A stretch of DNA of 64,000 bases from Propionibacteriaceae bacterium (GTDB lineage Bacteria; Actinomycetota; Actinomycetes; Propionibacteriales; Propionibacteriaceae): positions 1 through 64,000 of the forward strand of contig JAFKJK010000031.1 in assembly GCA_017306015.1 (NCBI GenBank), given 5' to 3'. Made by a program: the position numbers and the translations under genes. Positions 1 to 8,146 of the stretch are shown here, one piece after another. Positions within the stretch are counted from its first letter, which is position 1. Each line of letters starts with the position of its first letter. The notes under the pieces are model-generated. The model saw nothing but the letters and a program-made list of their open reading frames with translations. It did no database searches and was not told the origin of the DNA.

Positions 1-378
1 GGTGGCGGCCTTCCACGCCGCCAGGCCGGTCAGGCACTCCTCGTGCACGAGTGCCGGGATCCCCAGCCGGGTCTCGGTCTGCAGCCGCCGCTGCTCGGCC
101 CACAGCCACGCGGCGCGGTCGACGGCGTCCACCGGCCGGGTGCCGTACACCCGGGTGTAGTGGCCGATGCCGTCCCGGGTGACCTCGGCCAGGGCCGCGG
201 CGCCGCCCCCGCCGGTGCCCATCTCGCCCTGCATGGGCGCGACGATGTTGCCACCCTGGTCCGGCCAGTAGCCGACGAGCTGGGCGACCTTCTCGGCCAG
301 CGTCATTCGTGCGACAAGGTCGCGGACGCGTCCGGAGACCTCGGGGATGGCCGGGATGCCGGCCGGTGTTGCGGACAC
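1..378 (-). CDS. Glycoside hydrolase family 3 protein, N-terminal part (cut by window edge)
   Basis: This is the first 126 codons of a beta-glucosidase or beta-xylosidase-like enzyme of family GH3; the rest lies beyond the window. The visible part has the family opening VARMTLAEKVAQL, then ETRLGIPALVHEECLTG, which fits the start of the GH3 (beta/alpha)8 barrel. The catalytic aspartate lies outside the window, so substrate cannot be decided. The GTG start at 378 follows the ribosome site GAAGGAGAGG. No signal peptide is visible, so it probably acts in the cytoplasm on oligosaccharides. It lies downstream of the ABC sugar transporter genes on the same strand (47-bp gap) and is probably the hydrolase for the imported sugar. 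Confidence 0.85.
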   Translation of the reverse strand, partial: MSATPAGIPAIPEVSGRVRDLVARMTLAEKVAQLVGYWPDQGGNIVAPMQGEMGTGGGGAAALAEVTRDGIGHYTRVYGTRPVDAVDRAAWLWAEQRRLQTETRLGIPALVHEECLTGLAAWKAAT

Positions 379-425
379 GCGGTCCCTCTCCTTCAAATCT
401 GGGGGGCGGGTGGACGGGGCTCGGT

Positions 426-1310
426 TCAGCCCTTGACCGCCCCGGTGAGGCCGCCGACGATCCGGCGTTCGAAGATGCTGAAGAACAGCAGCGCAGGGAT
501 CATCGACAGTGAGGTGAACGCGAGGACGGCGGCGGTGTTCACCGAGTGCTCCGACGAGAACGCCTGGACGCCGAGCGGCAGCGTGTAGAGCTCGGAGCTG
601 TTCAGGATGAACAGCGGCAGCATGTAGCCGTTCCACGCGCCGATGAAGGCGAGGATGCCCGTCGTGATCACGCCGGGCAGCGACAGCGGCAGCACCATCC
701 GGAAGAAGAAGCCGAGCCGGCTGGCGCCGTCGATGAACGCCGCCTCTTCGAGCTCCTTGGGGATGGCCGCGAGGAACGGGACCAGGATGATCACGGTCGT
801 CGGCAGCGAGAAGGCGATCTGCGGCAGGATGATCCCGATCAGGTTGTTCGTCAGGCCGAGGTTCCTGATCAGCAGGTACAGCGGCGTGATGGCCACCGTC
901 AGCGGAAACATCAGGCCGGCGGCGAACAGCGCGTACATCGCGTTGCGGCCCTTGAAGTCGTAGCGGGCGATCACGAAGCTGGCCATCAGCGCCAGGGCGA
1001 CCGTGCCGACCGTGGTGGACACCGCGGAGATCGTCGAGTTGCCGAACTGCTGCCAGAACGGGCCGCTGGTGAGCACGTCGGTGTAGTTGGTGAACACCCA
1101 CGGGTTCGGCCAGCCGGACGGGTCGACGGTGATCTGCGAGTTCGTCCGGAAGCCGCCGACGATGATGTACAGCACCGGTGCGATGCAGACCGCGATCAGG
1201 ACGGTGGCGATCAGGTAGGTGACCGGGCTGCCCCACGTGGCGCCGGTGCCCCCCGACGGACGCCGGCCTTGCCTCGTCGTGGCGCGCGCGGTGAGTGCGA
1301 CCTGGGACAT
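426..1310 (-). CDS. Carbohydrate ABC transporter permease, MalG type
   Basis: A 294-residue inner-membrane permease of the CUT1 sugar ABC family. Six hydrophobic segments are visible, beginning near residues 30-52. The cytoplasmic EAA loop that docks the ATPase is at about 188-208 (EEAAFIDGAS), followed by the typical LPLSLPG. The ATG start overlaps the stop of the upstream permease in TGATG, so the two are translationally coupled. It pairs with the MalF-type permease and the binding lipoprotein to import a sugar or oligosaccharide. No ATPase gene is present here; a shared MsiK-type ATPase elsewhere is usual for such actinobacterial systems (inference). The substrate is unknown. Confidence 0.93.
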   Translation of the reverse strand: MSQVALTARATTRQGRRPSGGTGATWGSPVTYLIATVLIAVCIAPVLYIIVGGFRTNSQITVDPSGWPNPWVFTNYTDVLTSGPFWQQFGNSTISAVSTTVGTVALALMASFVIARYDFKGRNAMYALFAAGLMFPLTVAITPLYLLIRNLGLTNNLIGIILPQIAFSLPTTVIILVPFLAAIPKELEEAAFIDGASRLGFFFRMVLPLSLPGVITTGILAFIGAWNGYMLPLFILNSSELYTLPLGVQAFSSEHSVNTAAVLAFTSLSMIPALLFFSIFERRIVGGLTGAVKG

Positions 1311-2323
1311 CAGCGGTCCTCCTTCGTTGCCTTCTCGGTGAGTGCGCCGGCGGTGTCGCGGCGGAGCACGAACCGCTGGTAGGTCAGCGCGATCACCAGC
1401 GAGATGACGAAGATCACGACGGCGACCGCGTTGCCGTAGCCGTAGTTGCCGGCCAGGCGGCCCTCGCGAACCATGTAGGTCGCCATGGTCGACGTCCCGG
1501 CGGTGGAGGCGACGTACTGGCCCCAGATGATGTAGACGAGGTCGAACAGCTGCAGCGAGCCGATGATCGACAGGAAGGCCCAGACCCGGATCGTGGGGCC
1601 GAGCAGGGGGAGGGTGATCCAGCGCTGGATCTTCCAGTAGGACGCGCCGTCGATGGCGGCGGCCTCGTACAGCTCGTCCGGGATGCCCTGCATGCCGGCG
1701 AGCATCAGGATCACCGCGAAGCCGATGTACTTCCAGGAGATGATCACCATCAGCGTCCAGATGGCGATGTTCGGATCGGCGATCCAGTCCGTCGCCATCC
1801 AGCCCAGGCCCATGTTGGTGAGCAGGTCGTTCAGCGCCCCCTGGTACTGGAGCATCAGGCTCCAGCCGGTGCCGACGATGACCTCGGAGATGACGTAGGG
1901 GACGAAGATCAGCACCCGGATCAGCGAGCGTCCCTTGATGTTCTGGTTGAGCAGCAGCGCGAAGGCGACAGCGGCCGGCCCCTGCATGACCAGGGACATC
2001 ACCAGGATGAAGCCGTTGTGACGCAGCGCGTCCAGGAAGTTCTGGTCGGTGAAGATGGTGACGTAGTTCTGGAACCCGATGAAGTTCGTCGGGGGACCGA
2101 AGCCCTTCCACCGGAAGAACCCGTAGTACGCGGCCATGAACACCGGGAAGATGACGAAGGCCAGGAACATGATGATCGCCGGTCCGGACAGGATCGCGAT
2201 CTCCGCGCGCTTGCGCCACTGTGCCCTGGCCCGGTCGCCCCGGGGTGACGCCTTGGCGGCGCCACCCCGGAGTGACAGGGAACCTGACGAGCGTTGTGGC
2301 AGTGCGTTGACTGTTTCGCTCAT
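1310..2323 (-). CDS. Carbohydrate ABC transporter permease, MalF type
   Basis: A 337-residue membrane protein of the CUT1 family and partner of the MalG-type permease. A basic N-terminal tail of about 40 residues precedes the first membrane segment (about 43-66). The EAA loop is at about 219-243 (YEAAAIDGAS then ITLPLLGP). The gene starts 10 bp after the binding-protein stop and overlaps the next permease start, so it sits mid-operon. The substrate cannot be read from the sequence; the GH3 hydrolase in the same operon suggests a beta-linked oligosaccharide (inference). Confidence 0.93.
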   Translation of the reverse strand: MSETVNALPQRSSGSLSLRGGAAKASPRGDRARAQWRKRAEIAILSGPAIIMFLAFVIFPVFMAAYYGFFRWKGFGPPTNFIGFQNYVTIFTDQNFLDALRHNGFILVMSLVMQGPAAVAFALLLNQNIKGRSLIRVLIFVPYVISEVIVGTGWSLMLQYQGALNDLLTNMGLGWMATDWIADPNIAIWTLMVIISWKYIGFAVILMLAGMQGIPDELYEAAAIDGASYWKIQRWITLPLLGPTIRVWAFLSIIGSLQLFDLVYIIWGQYVASTAGTSTMATYMVREGRLAGNYGYGNAVAVVIFVISLVIALTYQRFVLRRDTAGALTEKATKEDR

Positions 2324-2333
2324 GAGGTTCTGC

Positions 2334-3644
2334 TCAGCCCTTCGCCGCCGCCGTCTTGACCGCGGAGACGATATCGGCAGGACTGCCCTTGCCGGCGAGC
2401 ATGTTGACCACGCCGCCGTTCAGGGCGTTGCCGACGTTCTGGCCGTACATGGTGTCCAGCCACAGCATCACGTAGGACGCCTTGTTGTAGGACGCGAGCA
2501 CGTCCTTCAGGGCGGGATCGGTGACGACGTCCTGCGACTGCTGGTTGGCCGGCAGGGTCTGGAACGCCTTGGCGTAGCCTTCCTGGTTGGTCTTGCTGGC
2601 GGCGAAGTTGAGGAAGTCGACGCAGGCCGCGGGTGCGTTCTTGCGGCAGGCGAAGCCATCGGATCCACCCATCATCGCGCTGGGGTCGCCCGCGCCGCCG
2701 GTCACTGCCGGGAACGGGAACCAGCCGAGGTCGGGAAGGGACTTGCCGTTGGGGGTCAGGGACGCGACCACGCCCGGCTCCCAGGCGCCCATCAGCTCCA
2801 TCGCGGCCTTGTGGTTGGCCAGCTGGCCGGCGGAGCTGCCCGCGCCCTGCTGGGCGGAGGTGGTCAGGAAGCCCTTGTTGAACGGATCGGTGTCGGCGAA
2901 CGCCTTCAGGTCGTCACCGGCCTTGGTCCAGCAGGTGTCGGAGAAGTCCTTCTCAGCCGCAGCCTTGTCCATGACGTCCTTCGAGCAGTCCCGCAGCGCG
3001 AAGAAGTAGTACCAGTGAGCGGCCGGCCACGCGTCCTTGCCGCCGAGGGCGATCGGGGCGATCCCGGCAGCCTTCAGCTTGGTGACCGCGGCGTTGAGCT
3101 CCTCGAAGTTGGTCGGCGTGGCGGTGATGCCGGCCTTGGCGAACAGATCCTTGCTGTAGTAGATGCCGCCGGGCAGCACCGAGGTCGGCATGCCGTAGAC
3201 CTTGCCGTCGATGGTGAACGCGCTGAAGATGGCGTCGCCGTAGGCGGACTTGACGTCGGGGCTGATCTGGCCGGTGATGTCCATCACCTGATCGGCCGTG
3301 ACCACGTCGGCGAGCTTGCCGCCGCCGCGGGCCATGAAGATCGTCGGCTCGTCCCCACCGGAGTTCAGGGCGGTCTGGAGCTTTCCGTCCATGTCCTCGT
3401 TCTGGATCGCCTGGATCTTGATCGTGACGTTCGGGTGGTCCTTGGTGTACGCGGCGACGGTGTCGTCCCAGTACTTCTTGCCGTCACCGGTGGTGGAGTT
3501 GTGCCAGAACGTCATCGTGACCGGCGTCGTGGTGTCGGCCGGTGCCGGGGTGTTGTTCGTGGCTCCGCCGGTACAACCGGCGGCGATGAGGGCGACACCT
3601 GCGCTGAGAGCGATAAGTGCCGTGCCCTTGACTGTCTTCTTCAT
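2334..3644 (-). CDS. Extracellular sugar-binding lipoprotein of ABC transporter
   Basis: A 436-residue solute-binding protein that should capture the sugar outside the membrane and deliver it to the two permeases. A lipoprotein signal ends in the lipobox AAGC (Cys24). The body resembles family 1 extracellular binding proteins, with VTMTFWHNSTTGDGK near the mature N-terminus and AAHWYYFFALRDC centrally. The next residues, TGGATNNTPAPADT, form a flexible linker. It is the first gene of the operon and is divergent from the LacI gene. Transcription probably starts at the promoter overlapped by the LacI-type operator, giving induction by the sugar. Confidence 0.92.
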   Translation of the reverse strand: MKKTVKGTALIALSAGVALIAAGCTGGATNNTPAPADTTTPVTMTFWHNSTTGDGKKYWDDTVAAYTKDHPNVTIKIQAIQNEDMDGKLQTALNSGGDEPTIFMARGGGKLADVVTADQVMDITGQISPDVKSAYGDAIFSAFTIDGKVYGMPTSVLPGGIYYSKDLFAKAGITATPTNFEELNAAVTKLKAAGIAPIALGGKDAWPAAHWYYFFALRDCSKDVMDKAAAEKDFSDTCWTKAGDDLKAFADTDPFNKGFLTTSAQQGAGSSAGQLANHKAAMELMGAWEPGVVASLTPNGKSLPDLGWFPFPAVTGGAGDPSAMMGGSDGFACRKNAPAACVDFLNFAASKTNQEGYAKAFQTLPANQQSQDVVTDPALKDVLASYNKASYVMLWLDTMYGQNVGNALNGGVVNMLAGKGSPADIVSAVKTAAAKG

Positions 3645-3670
3645 CGAGACCTCTCAGTCCTCCTCGACCG

Positions 3671-3688
3671 TGGCAGGGGTCCCTGCCA
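3671..3688. promoter_or_regulatory. Perfect 8-bp-arm dyad in the leader of the sugar operon
   Basis: TGGCAGGG and CCCTGCCA are perfect complements separated by GT. The dyad lies between the proposed -10 element and the binding-protein start, so it would be in the mRNA leader. It could be a hairpin or a second operator. There is no T-run, so a terminator is unlikely. Confidence 0.45.
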
Positions 3689-3694
3689 CTTCGG

Positions 3695-3745
3695 ATCCTG
3701 ACACTGCTGTCCGAGCGGTGTCAAACGTTTTCGATAACGTTTTCG
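3695..3745 (-). promoter_or_regulatory. Promoter and LacI-family operator between sugar operon and repressor
   Basis: Read on the minus strand, TTGACA (3719-3724) lies 18 bp from CAGGAT (3695-3700), a plausible promoter for the sugar operon. Next to it and overlapping the -35 element is a tandem of LacI-family-like half sites, AAACGTTTTCG and ATAACGTTTTCG (3723-3745). The core AACGTTTTCGATAACGTT is palindromic at 16 of 18 positions. Central-CG operators of this type are known for PurR/RbsR/CcpA-like LacI proteins. The location fits autorepression plus repression of the transport operon by the divergent LacI product. Confidence 0.7.
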
Positions 3746-3791
3746 TTGCGACTTGGCGCCCGATCCCGTCCGATCGGCTAGCGTTACCGCC

Positions 3792-4835
3792 GTGACCATC
3801 AGTGCCAGGAGACCCCGCCCCAGCCAGCCGGCCGTGGGCAGCTCCCGGGTCACGATCATCGACGTCGCCGAGGCCGCCGGCGTCTCGGTGTCCACGGTCT
3901 CCAAGGTGATCAACGATCGCTACGGTGTGTCCCAGGACACCTATGACAAGGTGATGGGCGTCGTCGGCGAGCTCGGGTACGAGACGTCCCTGGTCGCCAG
4001 CAGCCTGCGTCGGCGCAGCACGAACGTGATCGGCATCCTGGTGCCGGAGTTCGAGCCGTTCTCGGTGGAGTTGCTCAAGGGCATCTCCGCCGCGGCCGAG
4101 GGGACGGGCTACGAGCTGCTGGCGTACTCCGGCAATCTCGACCACAACCAGGTCGGCTGGGAACGCCGCTCGCTGTCGCGGCTGGCCGGCACCCTGATCG
4201 ACGGGGCGGTGGTCGTCGCCCCGAGCGTGACCGTCGTGGACGCCCCGATCCCCGTCGTCGCCGTCGACCCGCACACCGGACGGTCGGGCACCAGCACGAT
4301 CGAGGTGGACAACGTCGGCGGCGCCCGGGCCGCGACCGAGTACCTGATCGGGCTCGGCCACCGCCGGATCGCCCACGTCCGCGGACGCGAGGACCTGGTC
4401 TCCGCGACCCTCCGCGAGCAGGGCTACCGGGAGGCGCTGGCCGCGGCCGGGATCCCGTTCGACCCGTCCCTGGTCCGGGTGGGCGGCTACCGCGCCGCCG
4501 AGACGACCGACGCGGCCCGCGAACTGCTCGCCCTGCCCGAGCGGCCCACCGCCATCTTCTCCGCCAACGACCTGTCCGCGATCCGGGTGCTGGAGATCGC
4601 CGCCCAACTCGGCCTGCGGGTTCCCGAGGACCTGTCGGTCGTCGGCTTCGACAACGTGCCCGAGGCGATCAACGCCACGCCGCCGCTGACCACGGTGGCC
4701 CAGCCGCTGCACGAGATGGGCGCCGAAGCCGTCCGGCTGCTCCTCGGCCTGCTCTCCGGCGAGCTCACCGAGGAACACCTCCACGTCCCGGCGACCCTGG
4801 TCGTGCGGGGCAGCGCCACCCCGCCCGCCGCCTGA
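3792..4835 (+). CDS. LacI-family transcriptional repressor
   Basis: A sugar-responsive repressor, 347 residues from the chosen GTG. The N-terminal helix-turn-helix VTIIDVAEAAGVSVSTVSK (about 20-38) and hinge precede a periplasmic-binding-protein-like effector domain (NVIGILVPEF onward) ending in the usual segment (about 290-330) that contains PPLTTVAQPLHEMG. A TTG 39 bp upstream (3753) is in frame, but the GTG puts the start closer to the usual N-terminus; no clear ribosome site marks either. The gene is divergent from the sugar operon and next to the operator at 3723-3745, so it is the likely local regulator. Confidence 0.93.
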   Translation: MTISARRPRPSQPAVGSSRVTIIDVAEAAGVSVSTVSKVINDRYGVSQDTYDKVMGVVGELGYETSLVASSLRRRSTNVIGILVPEFEPFSVELLKGISAAAEGTGYELLAYSGNLDHNQVGWERRSLSRLAGTLIDGAVVVAPSVTVVDAPIPVVAVDPHTGRSGTSTIEVDNVGGARAATEYLIGLGHRRIAHVRGREDLVSATLREQGYREALAAAGIPFDPSLVRVGGYRAAETTDAARELLALPERPTAIFSANDLSAIRVLEIAAQLGLRVPEDLSVVGFDNVPEAINATPPLTTVAQPLHEMGAEAVRLLLGLLSGELTEEHLHVPATLVVRGSATPPAA

Positions 4836-4856
4836 CCAATCACGGAGGAGATCGCG

Positions 4857-5882
4857 ATGACCGAACGTGTCGACCACCCCGGACTGACCGGTGCGAAGGT
4901 GCTCGTCCTCGGCGGGACGGGGGTGATCAGCTCCGCCGTCGTCCGCCGGGCCGCGGAGGTCGGCCACGAGGTCACCGTGCTGAACCGGGGAAGGAGCCAG
5001 GCCGAGGCGCTGCACACCCCGCCGGACGGCGTCCGCACGCTGCAGGCCGATCTGCGGGACCCGGAGGCCGTCCGCGGGGCGGTCGGGGCCGAGGAGTTCG
5101 ACGTGGTCGCGTCGTTCTTCGCCTTCGTCCCCGACCACGTGCGCGCCGACCTGGACGTGTTCGCCGGCCGGACCGGCCAGTACATCTTCATCAGCTCGGC
5201 CTCGGCCTACCAGACGCCGCCGGCCCGGCTGCCGGTGACCGAGGCGACCCCGCTGCGCAACCCGCACTGGCGCTACTCGCGGGACAAGATCGCGTGCGAA
5301 GACCTGCTCGTATCCCGGTACCGCGAGACCGGGCTCCCGATGACGATCGTCCGGCCGTCCCACACCTACGACGCCACGTCCGTCCCCTTCGACGGCGGGT
5401 GGACGGTGGTGGAGCGGATGCGCCGTGGCGCCCCGGTCGTCGTGCCCGGCGACGGGACCTCGCTGTGGACGCTGACGAACGCCCGCGACTTCGCCCGCGC
5501 TTTCGTCGGACTGTTCGCCCTGCCGTCGACGATCGGCTCGGCCTTCCACATCACGTCCGACGAGGCGCTGCCGTGGAACGAGATCTACGCCACCATCGGA
5601 CGCGCCGCCGGCGTCGAGCCGAGACTGGTCCACGTGCCGTCGGACGCGATCGCGGCCGCCGACGCCGACTTCGGTGCGAGCCTGCTGGGCGACAAGGCGC
5701 ACTCGATGGTCTTCGACAACAGCGCGATCCGCTCGGTCGTGCCGGGCTGGGCCGCCCGCGTCCCATTCGCCCAGGGAGCGCGGGAGATCGTCGCCTGGCA
5801 TGACGCCGACCCGTCCCGGCGCCAGATCGATCCGCGGCTGGACGCGATCTTCGACCGGCTCGCGGACCGCTACGCCGCCTGA
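4857..5882 (+). CDS. NAD-dependent epimerase/dehydratase (extended SDR family)
   Basis: A 341-residue Rossmann-fold enzyme. The nucleotide-binding motif GGTGVIS is at about 19-25, NRG follows beta-2, and the SSASAYQ segment with the later YSRDK supplies the Ser and Tyr-x-x-x-Lys catalytic set. The family acts mostly on nucleotide sugars or other hydroxyl/keto sugars; the exact substrate is unknown. It has a strong ribosome site (GGAGGAGA) and starts 21 bp after lacI, so it may be co-transcribed with the repressor. Its TGA stop is the first three bases of a 30-bp repeat (see 5880-5989). Confidence 0.85.
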   Translation: MTERVDHPGLTGAKVLVLGGTGVISSAVVRRAAEVGHEVTVLNRGRSQAEALHTPPDGVRTLQADLRDPEAVRGAVGAEEFDVVASFFAFVPDHVRADLDVFAGRTGQYIFISSASAYQTPPARLPVTEATPLRNPHWRYSRDKIACEDLLVSRYRETGLPMTIVRPSHTYDATSVPFDGGWTVVERMRRGAPVVVPGDGTSLWTLTNARDFARAFVGLFALPSTIGSAFHITSDEALPWNEIYATIGRAAGVEPRLVHVPSDAIAAADADFGASLLGDKAHSMVFDNSAIRSVVPGWAARVPFAQGAREIVAWHDADPSRRQIDPRLDAIFDRLADRYAA

Positions 5883-5989
5883 ACCGTCGGGGACAGGTAC
5901 TTTCGTTCAGCTCGGCGTGAACGAAAGTACCTGTCCCCGACGGTTCAGTCCCCGCGGCGTGAACGAAAGTACCTGTCCCCGACGGTTCA
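5880..5989. repeat. Cluster of three copies of a 30-bp repeat, two of them inverted
   Basis: Copy A is 5880-5909 (plus), copy B 5918-5947 (minus) and copy C 5960-5989 (minus). The unit begins TGAACCGTCGGGGACAGG and ends TACTTTCGTTCA, with TGAAC/GTTCA ends inverted. A and B form a hairpin with an 8-base loop; C repeats B directly. The TGA at the outer end of A is the stop codon of the SDR gene, and the TGA at the outer end of C is the stop codon of the convergent CPBP gene. Two diverged copies lie at 48762-48828. It could act as a bidirectional terminator or be a mobile palindromic element. Confidence 0.9.
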
Positions 5990-6865
5990 AGCGGGCGTCC
6001 TGGCGGGGAGATGCCAGGCGACCAGCGCAACGATCGCCATCGTGACGGCCAGCAGCAGGCCTACTGGCAGCGCGACCAGGACGCTGCCGCCGGCGATGGT
6101 CAGCGTGAACACCCCGAGCGCGCCGTTGGCCGCCCCGTGCAGCATCGCCGGGGCGAGGACGGAGCCGGTCCGCTCGCGGGCCCGCCACAGCAGGAACGAG
6201 AACGGCGTCACCCAGGCCACCATCACCGGGATGCCCCAGCCCCACTCGGTGCCGTAGTTGTGGCCCAGCAGGATGATGATCGGTGCGTGCCACAGCCCCC
6301 ACAGCACCCCGGTGACGAGATTCGCCCGGACGGCGCCGAGGGGTCGCAGTTCCGCCGCGAGGACGCCGCGCCAGCCGTACTCCTCGCCGAACGCGAACAG
6401 GCCGTTGATGGTCACCCCTGCCAGAACGCCCTCCGCGATCACCACGGGGACGAGGGCGGCCGGCGGCAGCGGCAGACCGTCCGGGCTGGCCAGGTGGCCG
6501 GCCCCGGGGACGGCGAGCACGCCGGCCAGCCAGGCCACGCAGAAGGCGACGGCCAGGATCGCCACGATCGCCACCACGGCCACCAGTGCGTTGCGTCCGT
6601 AGGTGCGCCAGAAACCGGTGCGCAGGGCTCGCCACTCATCGGCCAGCAGCGGACGGCGGCCGGCGACCCGCTCGGTGATCAGGCCCGCCACCAGGGGCAT
6701 CGGCATGTAGACCACCGCGGTGACGACCAGGGCGACCACAGCTCCCGCCGAGCCGAGTCCCTGACGGGCGGCGAACGCGACCAGCGCCGCGATCGTCGAA
6801 CCACCGAACGCGATGCCGTAGTACAGGGCGACCCGGCGCCAGGCGACACCCGTCCAGGCACTCAT
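5987..6865 (-). CDS. CPBP-family intramembrane metalloprotease
   Basis: A 292-residue polytopic membrane protein of the CAAX-protease/bacteriocin-processing (Abi) family. Hydrophobic segments occur at about 15-33, 40-62, 93-118, 136-158 and further on. The family's metal-site residues are visible: FGEEYGWRG (Glu161, Glu162, Arg166), WHAP (His193) and MLHGAANG (His243). The substrate is unknown. It is the last gene of a PadR-led operon, its ATG overlapping the preceding stop in ATGA. Its own stop lies inside a repeat copy. Confidence 0.88.
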   Translation of the reverse strand: MSAWTGVAWRRVALYYGIAFGGSTIAALVAFAARQGLGSAGAVVALVVTAVVYMPMPLVAGLITERVAGRRPLLADEWRALRTGFWRTYGRNALVAVVAIVAILAVAFCVAWLAGVLAVPGAGHLASPDGLPLPPAALVPVVIAEGVLAGVTINGLFAFGEEYGWRGVLAAELRPLGAVRANLVTGVLWGLWHAPIIILLGHNYGTEWGWGIPVMVAWVTPFSFLLWRARERTGSVLAPAMLHGAANGALGVFTLTIAGGSVLVALPVGLLLAVTMAIVALVAWHLPARTPA

Positions 6866-7734
6866 GCCTGCTCCTCGCCCAGGTCGTCGCGGATCTCGGC
6901 GGCCCGGCCGGCCCGGGCCAGGCCGAGCAGCACGGCACCGGCGGCACCGAAGATCGCCACCGCCGTCGCCGGCCCCGTCCAGGGCCGCGGACGGCTGCCG
7001 AGGCTTCGCAGGACGGTGACCGTCGCGCCCGCGGCGGCGATGGCGCCGGCACCGGCGAGCACCCCCGCACGCTGCGGTCCCGGACGGGAGGAGCGCGCCG
7101 CCGCCACCGCGGCGAGCGCCGGCAGGACGGTGGTGGCGAGGTCGGTGACCGCGGCCCGGGGCTTTCCGACCCACCGGTCGGGGGCCCCGGCGAGGTCCCA
7201 GTGCGACGGCAGCCGGTCGGGGAGCTCGCGTCCCCGGACCGCGTAGTGCAGGACGGTGGCAGCGGCCAGACCCACCGGCAGCGCCGCCGCCGCGAGGAAC
7301 GCGGAGTCGGGAGTGGACGTGAACGGCTCGGCCTCCGCGTCCGGCTCGATCAGGCCCAGGCGGACGGCGAGCGCGCCGTAGTTGAGGTCGAAGCCCCAGC
7401 CGACCGCCCTGGGGACGAACAGCCGCTCGTCGGCGGGATTCCACCACGTGGCGGCGACCCGGGTGGCGACGTTTCGTGGATCGAAGCCGGCGACGAGCCG
7501 TCGCCAGAGCCCCCGGTGACCCGGCTCGTCGGTACGGGGGCTGCCCGCACGAGCCACCAGTGCCTGCACGTCGGCCGTCGTCGAGTTGGCCGACAGGTGG
7601 TCGCACAGGAACGTCCGCAGGTCAGCGACCACCTGGTCGCGGTAGCCGGCGGTGAGGCCGCCGGCGGCGGCGTCGAGGTAGTCCTCGGCGACCTTGCGGG
7701 CTTCGTCGGTGAGTTCGGTCAGGTCGGCGATCAC
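6862..7734 (-). CDS. DUF1648-like membrane protein with regulatory N-terminal domain
   Basis: A 290-residue protein. The first 65 or so residues are helical and soluble (LTDEARKVAEDYLDAAAGGL), resembling the N-terminal domains often fused to PadR-associated membrane proteins. The rest has several hydrophobic segments, and the motif LPSHWDLAGAPDRWVGK is typical of DUF1648. Function is not established; such proteins accompany PadR regulators and are thought to act in envelope stress. The GTG start overlaps the padR stop (GTGA) and its stop overlaps the next ATG, making a three-gene coupled operon. Confidence 0.8.
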   Translation of the reverse strand: MIADLTELTDEARKVAEDYLDAAAGGLTAGYRDQVVADLRTFLCDHLSANSTTADVQALVARAGSPRTDEPGHRGLWRRLVAGFDPRNVATRVAATWWNPADERLFVPRAVGWGFDLNYGALAVRLGLIEPDAEAEPFTSTPDSAFLAAAALPVGLAAATVLHYAVRGRELPDRLPSHWDLAGAPDRWVGKPRAAVTDLATTVLPALAAVAAARSSRPGPQRAGVLAGAGAIAAAGATVTVLRSLGSRPRPWTGPATAVAIFGAAGAVLLGLARAGRAAEIRDDLGEEQA

Positions 7735-8072
7735 GGCCGCGCCTCCAGGATCTTGGTGATGGTGACGGTCACCGAGCGGAAGGTCTCGGCGAGCTGGCCC
7801 AGGGTGCGCTGTCCTGAGGGCGTGAGCGTGTAGTACTTCCGTGGTGGGCCGAGCGGTGACTCCTGCCACGTCGAGCTGATCAGTCCGGCCTTCGACAGCC
7901 GTGCCAGCAACGGGTAGACGGTCCCGGCGGTGATGGCCAGGTCGGGCTCGGCCGCCAGTTCGTCGACCAGCTGCGAGCCGTACTTCGGCTCGCCGGCGAG
8001 CAGGCCGAGCACGGCGAGCTCGAGCACTCCCTTGCGGAGCTGGGAGGACCACGCATCCTGTTCGGTACGCAC
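7731..8072 (-). CDS. PadR-family transcriptional regulator
   Basis: A 113-residue winged-helix repressor. The family pattern is clear: LELAVLGLLAGEPKYGSQLVDEL, TAGTVYPLLARLSKAGLI, and the wing PPRKYYTLTPSGQRTL, followed by a short C-terminal dimerisation helix. The GTG start at 8072 is preceded by a perfect palindrome (8091-8113), a likely autoregulatory operator. It heads an operon with the DUF1648-like and CPBP proteins and probably controls them. The ligand is unknown. Confidence 0.93.
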   Translation of the reverse strand: MRTEQDAWSSQLRKGVLELAVLGLLAGEPKYGSQLVDELAAEPDLAITAGTVYPLLARLSKAGLISSTWQESPLGPPRKYYTLTPSGQRTLGQLAETFRSVTVTITKILEARP

Positions 8073-8090
8073 AGCTCGATGGTATTGCCA

Positions 8091-8113
8091 GCTAGCTTGC
8101 GACGCAAGCTAGC
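8091..8113. promoter_or_regulatory. Perfect palindrome upstream of padR (likely operator)
   Basis: GCTAGCTTGC and GCAAGCTAGC flank the centre GAC, a 10-bp-arm perfect dyad 19 bp upstream of the padR GTG. PadR-family regulators typically bind palindromes of this kind over their own promoter. Assignment to PadR rests on position. Confidence 0.7.
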
Positions 8114-8146
8114 TGGTGACGCATGGCAGCGGCGGGGACGGGCCGG

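Noticed and set aside
5880..5989. CRISPR-like short tandem repeats (also 48762-48828)
   Set aside because: Only two or three units, spacers of 7-12 bp and inverted orientation; no cas genes.
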